Notes: a model not told the origin generated them from the sequence alone. Shown: positions 41,025 to 49,648, counted from the stretch's first letter. The stretch: 64,000 nt of DNA from Sphingomonas sp. PP-CE-1G-424 (GCF_004341085.1 NZ_SLXW01000001.1:62001-126000), one strand, 5' to 3'. Numbers and translations: made by a program.

Positions 41025-43021
41025 AACGCCTGTCCCAGCGAAACATACACCGCAACGCGGCTGTCGCCCGGCTGCGGGTTGATCGGCGTACCGACGTCGA
41101 GGCGGATTGGGCCGAAGTTCGAATAATAGCGCACGCCGATCCCGGTACCGTATTGCAGGCCGGTGAATTTCGGCAGCGGCGAGGTGTAGATGTTGCCCGC
41201 GTCGAGGAACGGCACGATGCCGAAATTGCCAAACGCCTTCACCCGCGCCTCGATCGAGAATTCGGTCAGGCTGCGGCCGCCGATCGGGTCGTTGTTGGGA
41301 TCGCGCGGCCCGATCGACTGATAGCCATAGCCGCGCACCGACGCGCCGCCGCCGGCGTAGAAACGCCGCGACGGTGCGACCTCGTCACGCGGGGCGCCGA
41401 CGATCGTACCGAGCCGGGTACGGGCCGCAAGCACCAGGCGGTCGCCGAACGGCTGGTAGACGCTGCCGTCGAACTGGGTGCGCGCATAGCCGAACACCGA
41501 GTTCTGCAACGACACCTCGGGGCTGAGCCGCGCGCCGAGCCGGAACCCCTTGGTCGGGTTCAGCAGATCGTCCGAGCCGTCATAGTTGAGCGTCGTCGGC
41601 AGCGCGCCGATGAAGAACGTCCGCCGCCGCGGGGCGCCGGTCGAGACGATCACGTCGCGCTCGTCCGACGCCAGCAGTTCGGCACCGACCGACCATGTCC
41701 AGGTCTTCTGGAAGAAGATGTTGGTCTGCCGCTCGAGGCTGCCCGCGAGCGTGAAGGTCTTCGCGTCGTACGCGTCGCGATTGGTGTGGACGCCGGAGGC
41801 CTGGAACGTCAGCACCCGGTCGCGGCCCTCGAAATTGTTGCGCCGGAACACGACCGAGCCGAGCTGTTCCTGCGTGCCCAGCACACCGCGCACCGTCAGC
41901 GCGCCTTCGGGCGGGAACAGGTTGCGGTGCGTCCAGCTGAGTTCCGCGCGCGCGCCTTCGCCGGTGCCATAGCCGAGCTCGCCCGCGACGGTGCGCGGCG
42001 GTGCCGGATCGAGCTTCACCGCGACGTCGACGGTGTCGGGCGTCGACCCTTGCACTGGCTTGAGGTCGACCGCGGAGACGAGGCTGGTCTGGATCAACGC
42101 GCGTCGCAGATCGTCGAGCTTCGCTGCATCATAGAGGTCGCCGGGGGAGAAGCGCGCGATTTCGGCGACATGGGCCGCGCCAAACACGCGGTTGCCGGGC
42201 AGCGCGCGGATCGTGCCAAATTTGCGCGCGCCGCCGGGTTGCACCGACAGGTCGAGTGTTGCGGTACGCGTGGCATGATCGACGACGATCGCCGGATCGC
42301 CGACCTTGGCGAACGGGAAGCCCTCGCGACCGATCTGCGTCGTCAGCTTGGCCTGCCCCGCGACGATCGCATCCGAATTGACGGGGTCGTCGGGCTTCAC
42401 GCCGAATGCGGTCGTCAGCCCCGGCGCCTTGTCGCCTGCCGCAGCTAGGCCGTTTATCGTCACGCCATTGAACTTGTAGAGCGTGCCTGGGGTGGCCGAG
42501 AGCACGACCATCGGCTTGGTGCCCGGCTCGACCCGTGTGACGACGTTGGCGTCGTAATAGCCCTCGGCACGGAGCAGGCTGTTGAGCAGATCGGCATCTT
42601 CGCGCGCCCGCCGATCGAGCTGCGCGGCGTTGGCGGCCTGGTGATCGTTCGCGTCGAGCGTCGAAAGCGCTGCGAACCGCTGCCGCAGCAGCGTGTCGTC
42701 AATCCCGTCGATACCATCGATCCGCCAGGCGTAGCGGCTTTCGGTATTGGCATCGACCGCAGCGACGGTAGCGGCCGGGTCGATCGGCGAGTTCGCGAGA
42801 TCGGGCCACGCGACGCCGATATCGGGCAGCGCGGCGAGCGGCGAATTCGGGTCGAGCGACATCGGCGTGTCCGCGGTAGGCGGGGCCGGTATCTGTGCAG
42901 GCGCGGGCGCAGGTGCGGTTTGGGCACGCGCGGCAGATGCGCCGGCACCGGAAACCGCCCCCGCTGTCGTCAGAACGAAAAAGGCGGCGGCCGGCCCGGC
43001 TCGCCCGACGCGGAACACCAT
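41021..43021 (-). CDS. tamA: Outer-membrane assembly factor TamA (BamA/Omp85 family)
   Basis: A 666-residue Omp85 protein. A signal peptide ending GASAARAQ and a Pro/Ala-rich linker precede POTRA domains (RRAREDADLLNSLLRAEGYY, LYKFNGVTINGL). The C-terminal 16-stranded barrel has the lid-lock signature region RRFYAGGGASVRGYGYQSIG and ends YVSLGQAF with terminal Phe. It forms the outer-membrane partner of TamB, with which it is translationally coupled (4-bp overlap). Length is slightly above E. coli TamA (577 aa) owing to the N-terminal linker. Confidence 0.95.
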   Translation of the reverse strand: MVFRVGRAGPAAAFFVLTTAGAVSGAGASAARAQTAPAPAPAQIPAPPTADTPMSLDPNSPLAALPDIGVAWPDLANSPIDPAATVAAVDANTESRYAWRIDGIDGIDDTLLRQRFAALSTLDANDHQAANAAQLDRRAREDADLLNSLLRAEGYYDANVVTRVEPGTKPMVVLSATPGTLYKFNGVTINGLAAAGDKAPGLTTAFGVKPDDPVNSDAIVAGQAKLTTQIGREGFPFAKVGDPAIVVDHATRTATLDLSVQPGGARKFGTIRALPGNRVFGAAHVAEIARFSPGDLYDAAKLDDLRRALIQTSLVSAVDLKPVQGSTPDTVDVAVKLDPAPPRTVAGELGYGTGEGARAELSWTHRNLFPPEGALTVRGVLGTQEQLGSVVFRRNNFEGRDRVLTFQASGVHTNRDAYDAKTFTLAGSLERQTNIFFQKTWTWSVGAELLASDERDVIVSTGAPRRRTFFIGALPTTLNYDGSDDLLNPTKGFRLGARLSPEVSLQNSVFGYARTQFDGSVYQPFGDRLVLAARTRLGTIVGAPRDEVAPSRRFYAGGGASVRGYGYQSIGPRDPNNDPIGGRSLTEFSIEARVKAFGNFGIVPFLDAGNIYTSPLPKFTGLQYGTGIGVRYYSNFGPIRLDVGTPINPQPGDSRVAVYVSLGQAF

Positions 43022-43192
43022 GTCAGGCTCCTAGCCGGGCTTGTCGTTGCGGAACAGTATCTAACGCCGCATTTCCGCCACGTTTCGTCCGGGCGGGGGA
43101 TCGCGCTGGTGCGGGGTCTGACGCGGGTCGTCCGGCGGGTGGGCGCACGCGCGCGGCTGGCATCCCGGCGCGGTGCGTGGCAGGACGGAGCG

Positions 43193-43390
43193 ATGGCCGA
43201 CCCCACTTCCCGCGACACCCTTCCTCCCCACAAGGACCCCAGCGCCGCGGGCGGGTTTCTCGTGGCGCTCGGCATGCTGGGCGGCGCGGGTGTCGGCTTT
43301 GCCATCGGGCAGGCGACTCCGGGGTTCCTGATCGGGACCGGGGTGGGCGTGCTGGCGGCGGTGCTGGTGTGGGTGCGGGACCGGCGGTAG
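43193..43390 (+). CDS. Small membrane protein of unknown function
   Basis: A 65-residue protein: a polar N-terminus (MADPTSRDTLPPHKDPSAAG), then two adjacent glycine-rich transmembrane segments (FLVALGMLGGAGVGFAIGQA and GFLIGTGVGVLAAVLVWV), ending RDRR. The GxxxG-rich helices could oligomerise. It is divergent from tamA. No family name can be given with confidence. Start ATG follows GGACGGAGCG. Confidence 0.7.
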   Translation: MADPTSRDTLPPHKDPSAAGGFLVALGMLGGAGVGFAIGQATPGFLIGTGVGVLAAVLVWVRDRR

Positions 43391-43421
43391 AGGGCCCGTT
43401 CCGCTCGTCCGCCCCCTCTTC

Positions 43422-43571
43422 TGTTCGTCCCCAGTAGCCGTCGAGTAGTCGCCGCAGGCGGCGTATCGAGACGGCGTATCGAAGGACAGGGTGGCGCACG
43501 GAACCGATGCTTCGATACGCGCCCTCGATACGCTCCTGACGGAGCTACTCCGTCGCTACTCAGCACGAACG
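43422..43571. repeat. Intergenic repeat element, family C copy 2
   Basis: GTTCGTCCCCAGTAGCCGTC at the left and ..GTCGCTACTCAGCACGAAC at the right, with inner GCGTATCGAGACGGCGTATC and inverted CTTCGATACGCG. It is about 150 bp, the same structure as 35542 and 51733 with sequence drift. Confidence 0.85.
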
Positions 43572-43616
43572 GAGTGGGGGCAGCGCGAACGGACGAACGG
43601 CCTGGACGGATCAAAT

Positions 43617-43747
43617 GTTTGATCCTCCCCCGCCAGGGAGAGGTGTCGCCGAAGGAGACGGAGGGGGAGGATACGGAACGGCGGTTGCTCCTTCCTCCCC
43701 CTCCGTCTGGCAAGAGCCAGCCACCTCCCCCTGGCGGGGGAGGATCG
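43617..43747. repeat. Intergenic inverted repeat, family H
   Basis: GATCCTCCCCCGCCAGGGAG..GGAGACGGAGGGGGAGGA opens the element and TCCTCCCCCTCCGTC..CCCCTGGCGGGGGAGGATC closes it. It is a nested palindrome next to family C copy 2, at the end of the S24 regulator gene. Confidence 0.85.
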
Positions 43748-43759
43748 TGCTTCACCGCC

Positions 43760-44392
43760 TCACCGCGGCTCGCGCATCTGCCACACCACGCGGCCGATCA
43801 CGGCGATCCGCCCCGCCGGGATCGGCCCCGCCGCCGGGTTGTCGCTCGTCGCCATCAGCGTCCCACCGGCCAGCGCGACGCGCTTCACCATCACCGCGTC
43901 GTCGATCCGGATGACGTACACCCCGCCTTTCGCGCGCGGCGTCCGGTCGGCAGTGTCGACCACGATGTGATCGCCGTCGAACAGTCCCGGCTCCATCGAA
44001 CTGCCGCGCACGCGGATGATCGCCGCCTGCCCGTCCCGCAGCCCGAGTTTCCGCGCAAGGCCGGGGTCGAGCGTATCCGTCCCCAGGACGATCTCGCCGT
44101 CGACCTGCGCGCCCGGTCCCGCGGATGCGGCGATGTCGAGCTTGCGGATACGGAACCCTGCCGTGCGATCGGGTGGCGCGCCGAGCACGGTCTCGCTCAC
44201 GCCCAGATAGGCGGACAACAATCGCCGGTCTCGTTCACCCAGAATCCGCGGCGATCCACGGCGGACATATTGCTGGAGATACGCCGCATTGCGCCCGAGC
44301 ATCGCCGAAAGCGCCGCCAGACTGTCGCCCCGCGCCGCCGCCAGCGTCGCCAGCGCGGTCCTCGGATCGGGATCGGATGCGGTTTTCGACAT
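43760..44392 (-). CDS. LexA-like S24 family transcriptional regulator
   Basis: A 210-residue repressor. The N-terminal helix-turn-helix (ALATLAAARGDSLAALSAML, NAAYLQQYVRRGSPRILGER) is joined to a C-terminal S24 peptidase-like domain with catalytic Ser in RVRGSSMEPGLFDGD and Lys in VMVKRVALAGG. Such proteins repress until self-cleavage, as CI and LexA do, although the cleavage-site Ala-Gly is not certain (SAGPGAQVDG may be it). Divergent from a small Cro-like gene, with a perfect palindrome in the gap. The ATG at 44392 is preferred to the adjacent GTG. Confidence 0.85.
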   Translation of the reverse strand: MSKTASDPDPRTALATLAAARGDSLAALSAMLGRNAAYLQQYVRRGSPRILGERDRRLLSAYLGVSETVLGAPPDRTAGFRIRKLDIAASAGPGAQVDGEIVLGTDTLDPGLARKLGLRDGQAAIIRVRGSSMEPGLFDGDHIVVDTADRTPRAKGGVYVIRIDDAVMVKRVALAGGTLMATSDNPAAGPIPAGRIAVIGRVVWQMREPR

Positions 44393-44408
44393 CACGCGAC
44401 CCTAGCGC

Positions 44409-44420
44409 AGGAAATTTCCT
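44409..44420. promoter_or_regulatory. Candidate operator of the S24 repressor
   Basis: AGGAAATTTCCT is a perfect 12-bp palindrome in the 89-bp gap between the divergent S24 and small-regulator genes. A -35-like TTGACG lies at about 44434-44439 pointing toward the small gene. Confidence 0.5.
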
Positions 44421-44481
44421 AGACAAGTAGGATTTGACGGAACAGATCAAGAACGGAGCAAGGGACTCGGGAGGAACGACG

Positions 44482-44658
44482 GTGACGATTCTCATGAAGA
44501 TCGATCGATATCTGCGGCAGACGGGCATGCCGATGACCAAGTTCGGACGACTGGCGGTCGGCGATCCGCGGCTGGTGCACGACCTGCGCCGCGGTCGTCA
44601 GGCGCGCGAACCGATGGTGGCGCGGATCGAGTCGTTCATCGCGCGGAACGGATCATGA
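44482..44658 (+). CDS. Small Cro-like putative DNA-binding protein
   Basis: A 58-residue basic protein: ILMKIDRYLRQTGMPMTKFG, then RLAVGDPRLVHDLRRGRQAR and [13 protein letters not shown]. The helical pattern, with TKFGRLAVGDPRLVHDLRRG as a possible helix-turn-helix, fits a small DNA-binding regulator. GTG 44482 is chosen because GGGAGG lies 7 bp upstream; an internal ATG (44494) is the alternative. It is divergent from the S24 repressor, like phage cI/cro pairs, and its stop overlaps the next ATG by 4 bp. Confidence 0.65.
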   Translation: MTILMKIDRYLRQTGMPMTKFGRLAVGDPRLVHDLRRGRQAREPMVARIESFIARNGS

Positions 44659-44981
44659 GGATGGACGCGATCCGCGGCCCCGATGCGGGCACGCTGCTGA
44701 TCCGAGCGCTCAGTGGCCACGCGAGCGCGGCAGGCGTGACGATGCACGTCGAGTCGATCGCGTGTACGCCGTGGGCCAGCGCGACCTTCGTCGGCACGCT
44801 GCACCGGCTGACGATCGCGGCGATGCCCGTACCCGGTCTTCGAGACTGGATCGACGCACTGCCCGAAGCGGCGTTCGCGATGCGCGGGCATATCGTCGCC
44901 GATCTGGTGGTCGACCGCATCGAGTCGATCGGCGACCGCGAGCATGTGACGATCGCGGTGCTGACGCTGATCGACGCGTAA
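44655..44981 (+). CDS. Hypothetical protein co-transcribed with Cro-like gene
   Basis: A 108-residue protein of unknown function: [40 protein letters not shown], and [20 protein letters not shown] with AVLTLIDA at the end. The alternating beta pattern suggests a small alpha/beta domain. Its ATG overlaps the stop of the 58-residue gene (ATGA), so the two are one operon divergent from the S24 repressor. No motif or membrane segment is recognised. Confidence 0.7.
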   Translation: MRMDAIRGPDAGTLLIRALSGHASAAGVTMHVESIACTPWASATFVGTLHRLTIAAMPVPGLRDWIDALPEAAFAMRGHIVADLVVDRIESIGDREHVTIAVLTLIDA

Positions 44982-45048
44982 ACGTCTCGACAGGGGTGGA
45001 CTTTCGCCCGTGGAGACACGAAGTCGGCGGTCAACGAAGGAGATTCAT

Positions 45049-46233
45049 ATGGCCGGGATGGGCAAGTTCGACTGGGCGGATCCGTTCCTGCTCGACGATC
45101 AGTTGAGCGAGGACGAGCGGATGATCCGCGACAGCGCGAAGGCCTATGCCGACGACAAGCTCGCGCCCCGGATCATCGACGCGTTCCAGCACGAGCATAC
45201 CGATCCCGCGATTTTCCGCGAGATGGGTGCGCTTGGGCTGCTCGGGCCGACCATCCCCGAGGAATATGGCGGCGTCGGTGCGTCCTACGTCGCGTACGGC
45301 TTGGTTGCGCGCGAGGTGGAGCGGATCGACTCGGGCTACCGCTCGATGATGTCGGTGCAGTCGAGCCTCGTGATGTACCCGATCAACGCGTTCGGGTCCG
45401 AGGAACAGAAGCGCAAATACCTGCCCAAGCTCGCGACCGGCGAGTGGATCGGCTGCTTCGGGCTGACCGAACCGGATGCGGGATCCGATCCCGGCGGGAT
45501 GACGACGCGCGCGAAGAAGACGGCGAACGGTTATGTGATCTCGGGCGCGAAGACGTGGATTTCCAACTCGCCGATCGCCGACGTATTCGTGATCTGGGCG
45601 AAGTCCGACGAGCATGGCGGCGGCATCCGCGGCTTTATCCTGGAACGCGGGATGAAGGGGCTGGAGACGCCCAAGATCGAGGGCAAGCTCTCGTTGCGCG
45701 CGTCGATCACCGGCATGGTGATGATGGACGAGGTCGAGGTCGGCGACGACGCGCTGCTGCCCGACGTGCAGGGGTTGAAGGGGCCGTTCGGCTGCCTCAA
45801 TCGCGCGCGTTACGGGATTTCATGGGGTGCGTTAGGCGCAGCGGAGTTCTGTTTCCATGCGGCGCGGCAGTATGGGCTGGATCGCAACCAGTTCGGGACG
45901 CCACTGGCGGGGCGGCAGCTTTTCCAGAAGAAGCTGGCGGACATGGAGACCGAGATCGCGCTCGGGTTGCAGGCGTCGTTGCGCGTCGGGCGGTTGATGG
46001 ACGAGGGCCGGTTCGCGCCGGAAATGGTCTCGATCGTCAAGCGCAACAACGTCGGCAAGGCGCTCGATATCGCGCGGATGTCTCGCGACATGCACGGCGG
46101 GAATGGCATTTCCGGGGAGTATCAGGTGATGCGTCACCTGATGAACCTCGAGACGGTGAACACGTATGAGGGCGCGCATGACGTGCATGCGTTGATTCTC
46201 GGTCGCGCGATCACGGGTATCGCTGCGTTTTGA
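45049..46233 (+). CDS. gcdH: Glutaryl-CoA dehydrogenase
   Basis: A 394-residue acyl-CoA dehydrogenase. It has [20 protein letters not shown], the FAD-binding [16 protein letters not shown] and [16 protein letters not shown], and the glutaryl-CoA-type C-terminus [20 protein letters not shown] followed by [19 protein letters not shown], with catalytic Glu in TYEGAHD. It oxidises and decarboxylates glutaryl-CoA to crotonyl-CoA in lysine and tryptophan breakdown. AAGGAG lies 6 bp upstream of the ATG. A class III CoA transferase follows after a family A repeat, probably making glutaryl-CoA. Confidence 0.94.
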   Translation: MAGMGKFDWADPFLLDDQLSEDERMIRDSAKAYADDKLAPRIIDAFQHEHTDPAIFREMGALGLLGPTIPEEYGGVGASYVAYGLVAREVERIDSGYRSMMSVQSSLVMYPINAFGSEEQKRKYLPKLATGEWIGCFGLTEPDAGSDPGGMTTRAKKTANGYVISGAKTWISNSPIADVFVIWAKSDEHGGGIRGFILERGMKGLETPKIEGKLSLRASITGMVMMDEVEVGDDALLPDVQGLKGPFGCLNRARYGISWGALGAAEFCFHAARQYGLDRNQFGTPLAGRQLFQKKLADMETEIALGLQASLRVGRLMDEGRFAPEMVSIVKRNNVGKALDIARMSRDMHGGNGISGEYQVMRHLMNLETVNTYEGAHDVHALILGRAITGIAAF

Positions 46234-46254
46234 GAGCTGCGCGAAGATCGTTGC

Positions 46255-46360
46255 ACCACCCCGGCGAAGGCCGGGGCCCAATTGGGGGACAAGCCTTGGC
46301 TGATGCTGTGCGCAGTTATTCCAACCTTTCCAATTGGGCCCCGGCCTCCGCCGGGGTGGT
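46255..46360. repeat. Intergenic inverted repeat, family A copy 3
   Basis: ACCACCCCGGCGAAGGCCGG.. is mirrored by ..CGGCCTCCGCCGGGGTGGT around a 44-bp centre. It fills the gap between gcdH and the CoA-transferase gene, and its right end (GGGGTGGT) lies just before the GTG start at 46364. Confidence 0.9.
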
Positions 46361-46363
46361 GCT

Positions 46364-47515
46364 GTGATCGTGGAGGGCAAACCTTCCCCTCTCGCCGGGC
46401 TAAAGGTCGTCGAACTCGCGCGCATTCTGGCTGGGCCTTGGGCAGGGCAAGTCCTTGGCGATCTCGGGGCAGACGTCGTCAAGATCGAGAGCCCGGCCGG
46501 TGACGACACGCGAACCTGGGGGCCGCCGTTCATCGACAACCCTGACGGCACGCGTGATGCAGCGTATTTCCATGCCGCCAACCGCGGGAAGCGGTCGGTC
46601 GTTGCCGACTTAACCACGCCTGAAGGCCAGGCTGTCGTCCGCGACCTGATCGCCGATACCGACGTCGTGATCGAGAACTTCAAGGTGGGCGGGCTCGCCA
46701 AATACGGGCTCGACTATGCCACCCTATCCGCGATCAACCCGCGGCTGGTATATTGCTCGATCACCGGGTTCGGGCAGGACGGGCCCTATGCTCCTCGCGC
46801 GGGTTACGACTTCATCGTCCAGGGCATGAGCGGGATCATGGACCTGACCGGCGAACCGGACGGCGCGCCGCAGAAGATCGGCGTGGCGTTCGCGGACATC
46901 ATGACCGGGCTGTATGCGGTGATCGCGATCCAGGCGGCGCTGGCGATGCGCGAGCGGACTGGCCGGGGTCAGCAGATCGACATGGCGCTGCTCGATACGA
47001 TGACCGGGGTGCTCGCCAACCAGGCGATGAACTGGTTCGCGAGCGGCGTGTCGCCGACGCGGGTCGGGAACGCGCATATGAACGTGTGTCCGTATGCGAT
47101 TTTCCCGACCAGCGATGGGTGGTTCATCCTGGCGGTCGGGAATGACGGGCAGTTCCGGCGGTTCTGCAACGCGATGGGCTTGCCCGAGATGCGCGACGAT
47201 CCGCGGTTCGCGACCAATGCCGGGCGGTTGGCGTTCAAGGAATTGCTGTTCGCGGGGATCGAGGCGGCGACGTCTCTGGTGCCTAAGCTGGCGTTGCTCG
47301 CGCGGCTGGAGGCGGTCGGGGTGCCGGCCGGGCCGATCAATACGGTGGCGCAGGCGTTCGAGGATCCGCAGGTTATCGCGCGGGGGATGGCGATCGACGT
47401 CGCGCGGCCGGATGGGTCTCTCGTCCCGGGGCTGCGTACGCCGATCCGGTTTTCCGATGCGGATTTGGCAACCGGACGGGCGGCGCCGATGCTGCCGAAA
47501 CCACCGTCATCCTGA
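46364..47515 (+). CDS. Class III (CaiB/BaiF) CoA transferase
   Basis: A 383-residue formyl-CoA transferase-type enzyme: LAGLKVVELARILAGPWAGQ, LGDLGADVVKIESPAGDDTR, AAYFHAANRGKRSVVADLTT, GLDYATLSAINPRLVYCSIT, and the catalytic Asp in QQIDMALLDTMTG. Next to glutaryl-CoA dehydrogenase it most likely transfers CoA from succinyl-CoA to glutarate. The start is read as GTG 46364, directly after the family A repeat; in-frame GTG 46370 is an alternative. The frame also stays open through the repeat. The repeat's GGGGTGGT may act as the ribosome binding site. Confidence 0.88.
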   Translation: MIVEGKPSPLAGLKVVELARILAGPWAGQVLGDLGADVVKIESPAGDDTRTWGPPFIDNPDGTRDAAYFHAANRGKRSVVADLTTPEGQAVVRDLIADTDVVIENFKVGGLAKYGLDYATLSAINPRLVYCSITGFGQDGPYAPRAGYDFIVQGMSGIMDLTGEPDGAPQKIGVAFADIMTGLYAVIAIQAALAMRERTGRGQQIDMALLDTMTGVLANQAMNWFASGVSPTRVGNAHMNVCPYAIFPTSDGWFILAVGNDGQFRRFCNAMGLPEMRDDPRFATNAGRLAFKELLFAGIEAATSLVPKLALLARLEAVGVPAGPINTVAQAFEDPQVIARGMAIDVARPDGSLVPGLRTPIRFSDADLATGRAAPMLPKPPSS

Positions 47516-47588
47516 CGAAAGTCAGGATCCAGAGCGACGTACGCTAGCGTTCTTGGTTCTGGATCCTGGGTCGAGCCCAGGATGACGG
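47505..47588. repeat. Intergenic inverted repeat, family E copy 2
   Basis: GTCATCCTGACGAAAGTCAGGATCC.. is matched by ..GGATCCTGGGTCGAGCCCAGGATGAC. Both arms are themselves hairpins (TCCTGACGAAAGTCAGGA). It overlaps the last codons of the CoA transferase and ends 8 bp before the convergent sugar-transporter gene. Confidence 0.82.
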
Positions 47589-47595
47589 ATGGGGC

Positions 47596-48891
47596 TTAGG
47601 CGGGGACCTCCGCCACCGGCTTCCGGGCATACAGTCCGTACGCCAGGATCAGCGCGTAGCAGATCGCCGGGAGCAGCAGCGCGAAGTGCAGGCTGCCCGA
47701 CTTGTCCGCCAGCATACCCGTCAGATACGGGACGATAGCGCCGCCGACGATCGCCGTAGCGATCACGCCCGAGCCTTCCGCCGCGCGCTTGCCGAGGCCT
47801 TCAGACGCCAGCGAGAAGATCGTCGGGAACATCACCGCGTTCATCAGGCCGATCGCCAGCAACGCCCAGCCCGACAGCGCGCCCTCGGTGTTCGCCGAGA
47901 TCAGGATCAGCGCCAGCGTGCCCGTCGCGACGCCCGCGAGGACCTTGCCCGGCGACACCTTGTTCAGCACGTACGCGCCGATGAACCGGCCGACCAGCGC
48001 GCCGCCCCAGTAGAACGGCACGTGCTTGCCCGCAGCGACGTCGCTCAGGCCCATCACGCTCGGCTGCATCAGGTAATTGACGATCAGCGAGCCGACCGCG
48101 ACCTCGGCGCCGACGTACAGGAAGATGCACGCCGTCCCCATCGCGAACCGCGGACGCTTCAGCAGCGTGAATGCGTGGAAGATGCTGCCGGTCTGGTCCT
48201 GCTCCTCGTTGAGCCGGTTGCGACGGGTCCACACCACTGCGGCGACGATCAGCAGCGCGATCGCGAGGCCGATATAAGTGTGCACGACGGTCCGCGACGA
48301 CTCCGTCCGGTACGCGTCGAGCGCGGCGCCGGTGAGCGTCGAGGAGTCGACCGTCGCCAAGCCACCGAGGATCAGCGCGGAGCCGACATACGGGAAGATC
48401 GTGGTGCCGAGCGAGTTGAACGCCTGCGCGAAGGTCAGCCGGCTCGAGGCGGACTTGGGGTGGCCGAGCGCCGAGATCAGCGGGTTGGCGACGACCTGCA
48501 CCACAGTGATGCCTGCGCCGAGCACGAACAGCGCGAACAGGAACATGCCGAAGCTCGCCTGCCCTGCCGCGGGGATGAACAACAGGCAGCCCGCGGTCAT
48601 CGTAACGAGGCCGATCGACGCGGTCCGCATATAGCCAGCCTTGCGCACGATCGCGGCGGCGGGGATCGAGAACAGCGCATAAGCGAGGAAGAATGCCGAC
48701 TGGACCAGCATCGCAGTCGCGTGGTCGAGCGTGAAGAGCTCCTTCATCTTGGGGATGATGATGTCGTTCAGCGAGGTGATGCCGCCGAAGATGAAGAACA
48801 GCGCGAACACGAACACGCGCAGGTCGGGCGCGTCGTAGCCGTGGCTGGCATCGCCTCCGGCTGCTGCGGTGGATTTGGTATCGACGTGCAT
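47596..48891 (-). CDS. FucP-family MFS sugar transporter
   Basis: A 431-residue 12-helix major facilitator of the sugar:proton symporter FucP type: FALFFIFGGITSLNDIIIPK (the N-terminal FucP signature), FFLAYALFSIPAAAIVRKAG, VVQVVANPLISALGHPKSAS, and RLTFAQAFNSLGTTIFPYVG. Relatives carry fucose, glucose or N-acetylglucosamine; the substrate here cannot be fixed. The ATG opening MHVDTKSTAAAGG was chosen, which puts the first helix at about residue 28. It stands alone, with no sugar catabolic genes beside it. Confidence 0.9.
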   Translation of the reverse strand: MHVDTKSTAAAGGDASHGYDAPDLRVFVFALFFIFGGITSLNDIIIPKMKELFTLDHATAMLVQSAFFLAYALFSIPAAAIVRKAGYMRTASIGLVTMTAGCLLFIPAAGQASFGMFLFALFVLGAGITVVQVVANPLISALGHPKSASSRLTFAQAFNSLGTTIFPYVGSALILGGLATVDSSTLTGAALDAYRTESSRTVVHTYIGLAIALLIVAAVVWTRRNRLNEEQDQTGSIFHAFTLLKRPRFAMGTACIFLYVGAEVAVGSLIVNYLMQPSVMGLSDVAAGKHVPFYWGGALVGRFIGAYVLNKVSPGKVLAGVATGTLALILISANTEGALSGWALLAIGLMNAVMFPTIFSLASEGLGKRAAEGSGVIATAIVGGAIVPYLTGMLADKSGSLHFALLLPAICYALILAYGLYARKPVAEVPA

Positions 48892-48996
48892 CTGTATTGC
48901 GCCCTCTCGCGGTATTTGCGTGCGACATAAGCCGGGGGCCCGCCGCGTGGCAATGCCGCGTGGTGCGATCCGTCCCGGCGAGCTAGGACGGCGGGC

Positions 48997-49542
48997 ATGA
49001 GCCGCTTCACCGTCAACAACGAGCCGATCGAATACAGACTCGACAACGAGACGCCGTTGCTGTGGGCGTTGCGCGATGCGTCCAACCTGACGGGGACCAA
49101 ATATGGCTGCGGCACCGGGCACTGCGGTGCGTGCACGGTCGATATCGACGGGCGGGCGATGCGGAGTTGCCGCGTGCCGATCGGCGCGATCGAGGGCGCG
49201 TATGTCACGACGATCGAGGGGCTGTCGCGCGAGCGTAATCATCCGGTGCAGCTGGCGTTTATCGCGGAGTCCGTGTCGCAATGCGGGTTCTGCATCCCGG
49301 GGATGATCATGGCCGCCGCCGCGTTGCTGAAGCGGAATGCAGACCCGAGCGAAGCGCTGATCCGCGAGCAGATCACGAACCTTTGCCGGTGCGGGGTGTA
49401 TCCGCGCGTGGTCGAGGCGATCCAACGCGCCGGGCGGGCGATGCGCGGCGAAGAGGTTATTCCGGCAGGACCGCGGCCGGGGATCGACCCGGCGGACTCT
49501 GCGCGATTGGTGCCGGCACTTGTCCCGCCGCCTGCGCGGTAG
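48997..49542 (+). CDS. (2Fe-2S)-binding subunit of a molybdenum hydroxylase (IorA/CoxS type), orphan
   Basis: A 181-residue small subunit with two 2Fe-2S domains: the plant-ferredoxin type cysteines in GTKYGCGTGHCGACTVDIDG and SCRVP, and the helical second cluster in SQCGFCIPGMIMAAAALL and TNLCRCGVYPRVVEA. It resembles isoquinoline 1-oxidoreductase subunit alpha and carries electrons from the molybdopterin subunit. No large subunit lies nearby: inverted repeats follow directly, and a sugar transporter is divergent. A C-terminal Pro/Ala tail ends PALVPPPAR. The partner must be elsewhere in the genome. Confidence 0.92.
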   Translation: MSRFTVNNEPIEYRLDNETPLLWALRDASNLTGTKYGCGTGHCGACTVDIDGRAMRSCRVPIGAIEGAYVTTIEGLSRERNHPVQLAFIAESVSQCGFCIPGMIMAAAALLKRNADPSEALIREQITNLCRCGVYPRVVEAIQRAGRAMRGEEVIPAGPRPGIDPADSARLVPALVPPPAR

Positions 49543-49561
49543 GCGCTTCCTCAAAACCAAG

Positions 49562-49620
49562 CTTGTTCTCCCGCGAAGGCGGGAGTCCAGTCTGGGCTCC
49601 CGCCTTCGCGGGAGAACAAG
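49562..49620. repeat. Intergenic inverted repeat, family B copy 3
   Basis: CTTGTTCTCCCGCGAAGGCG..GTCCAG and its reverse complement with almost no centre. It is nearly perfect over 59 bp and closely matches the copy at 9432. Confidence 0.9.
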
Positions 49621-49648
49621 GTTCGCGATGAACACGTCTGCGGTTTCC

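Noticed and set aside
38517..41126. Very long open frame (869 codons) antisense to tamB
   Set aside because: It is rich in Arg, Asp, Glu and Gln with no domain or signal, and lies wholly opposite the clearly coding tamB. High-GC codon use opens the antisense frame.
43760..44981. S24 repressor and Cro-like gene considered as part of a prophage
   Set aside because: No integrase, terminase, portal, capsid or lysis genes are present on either side.
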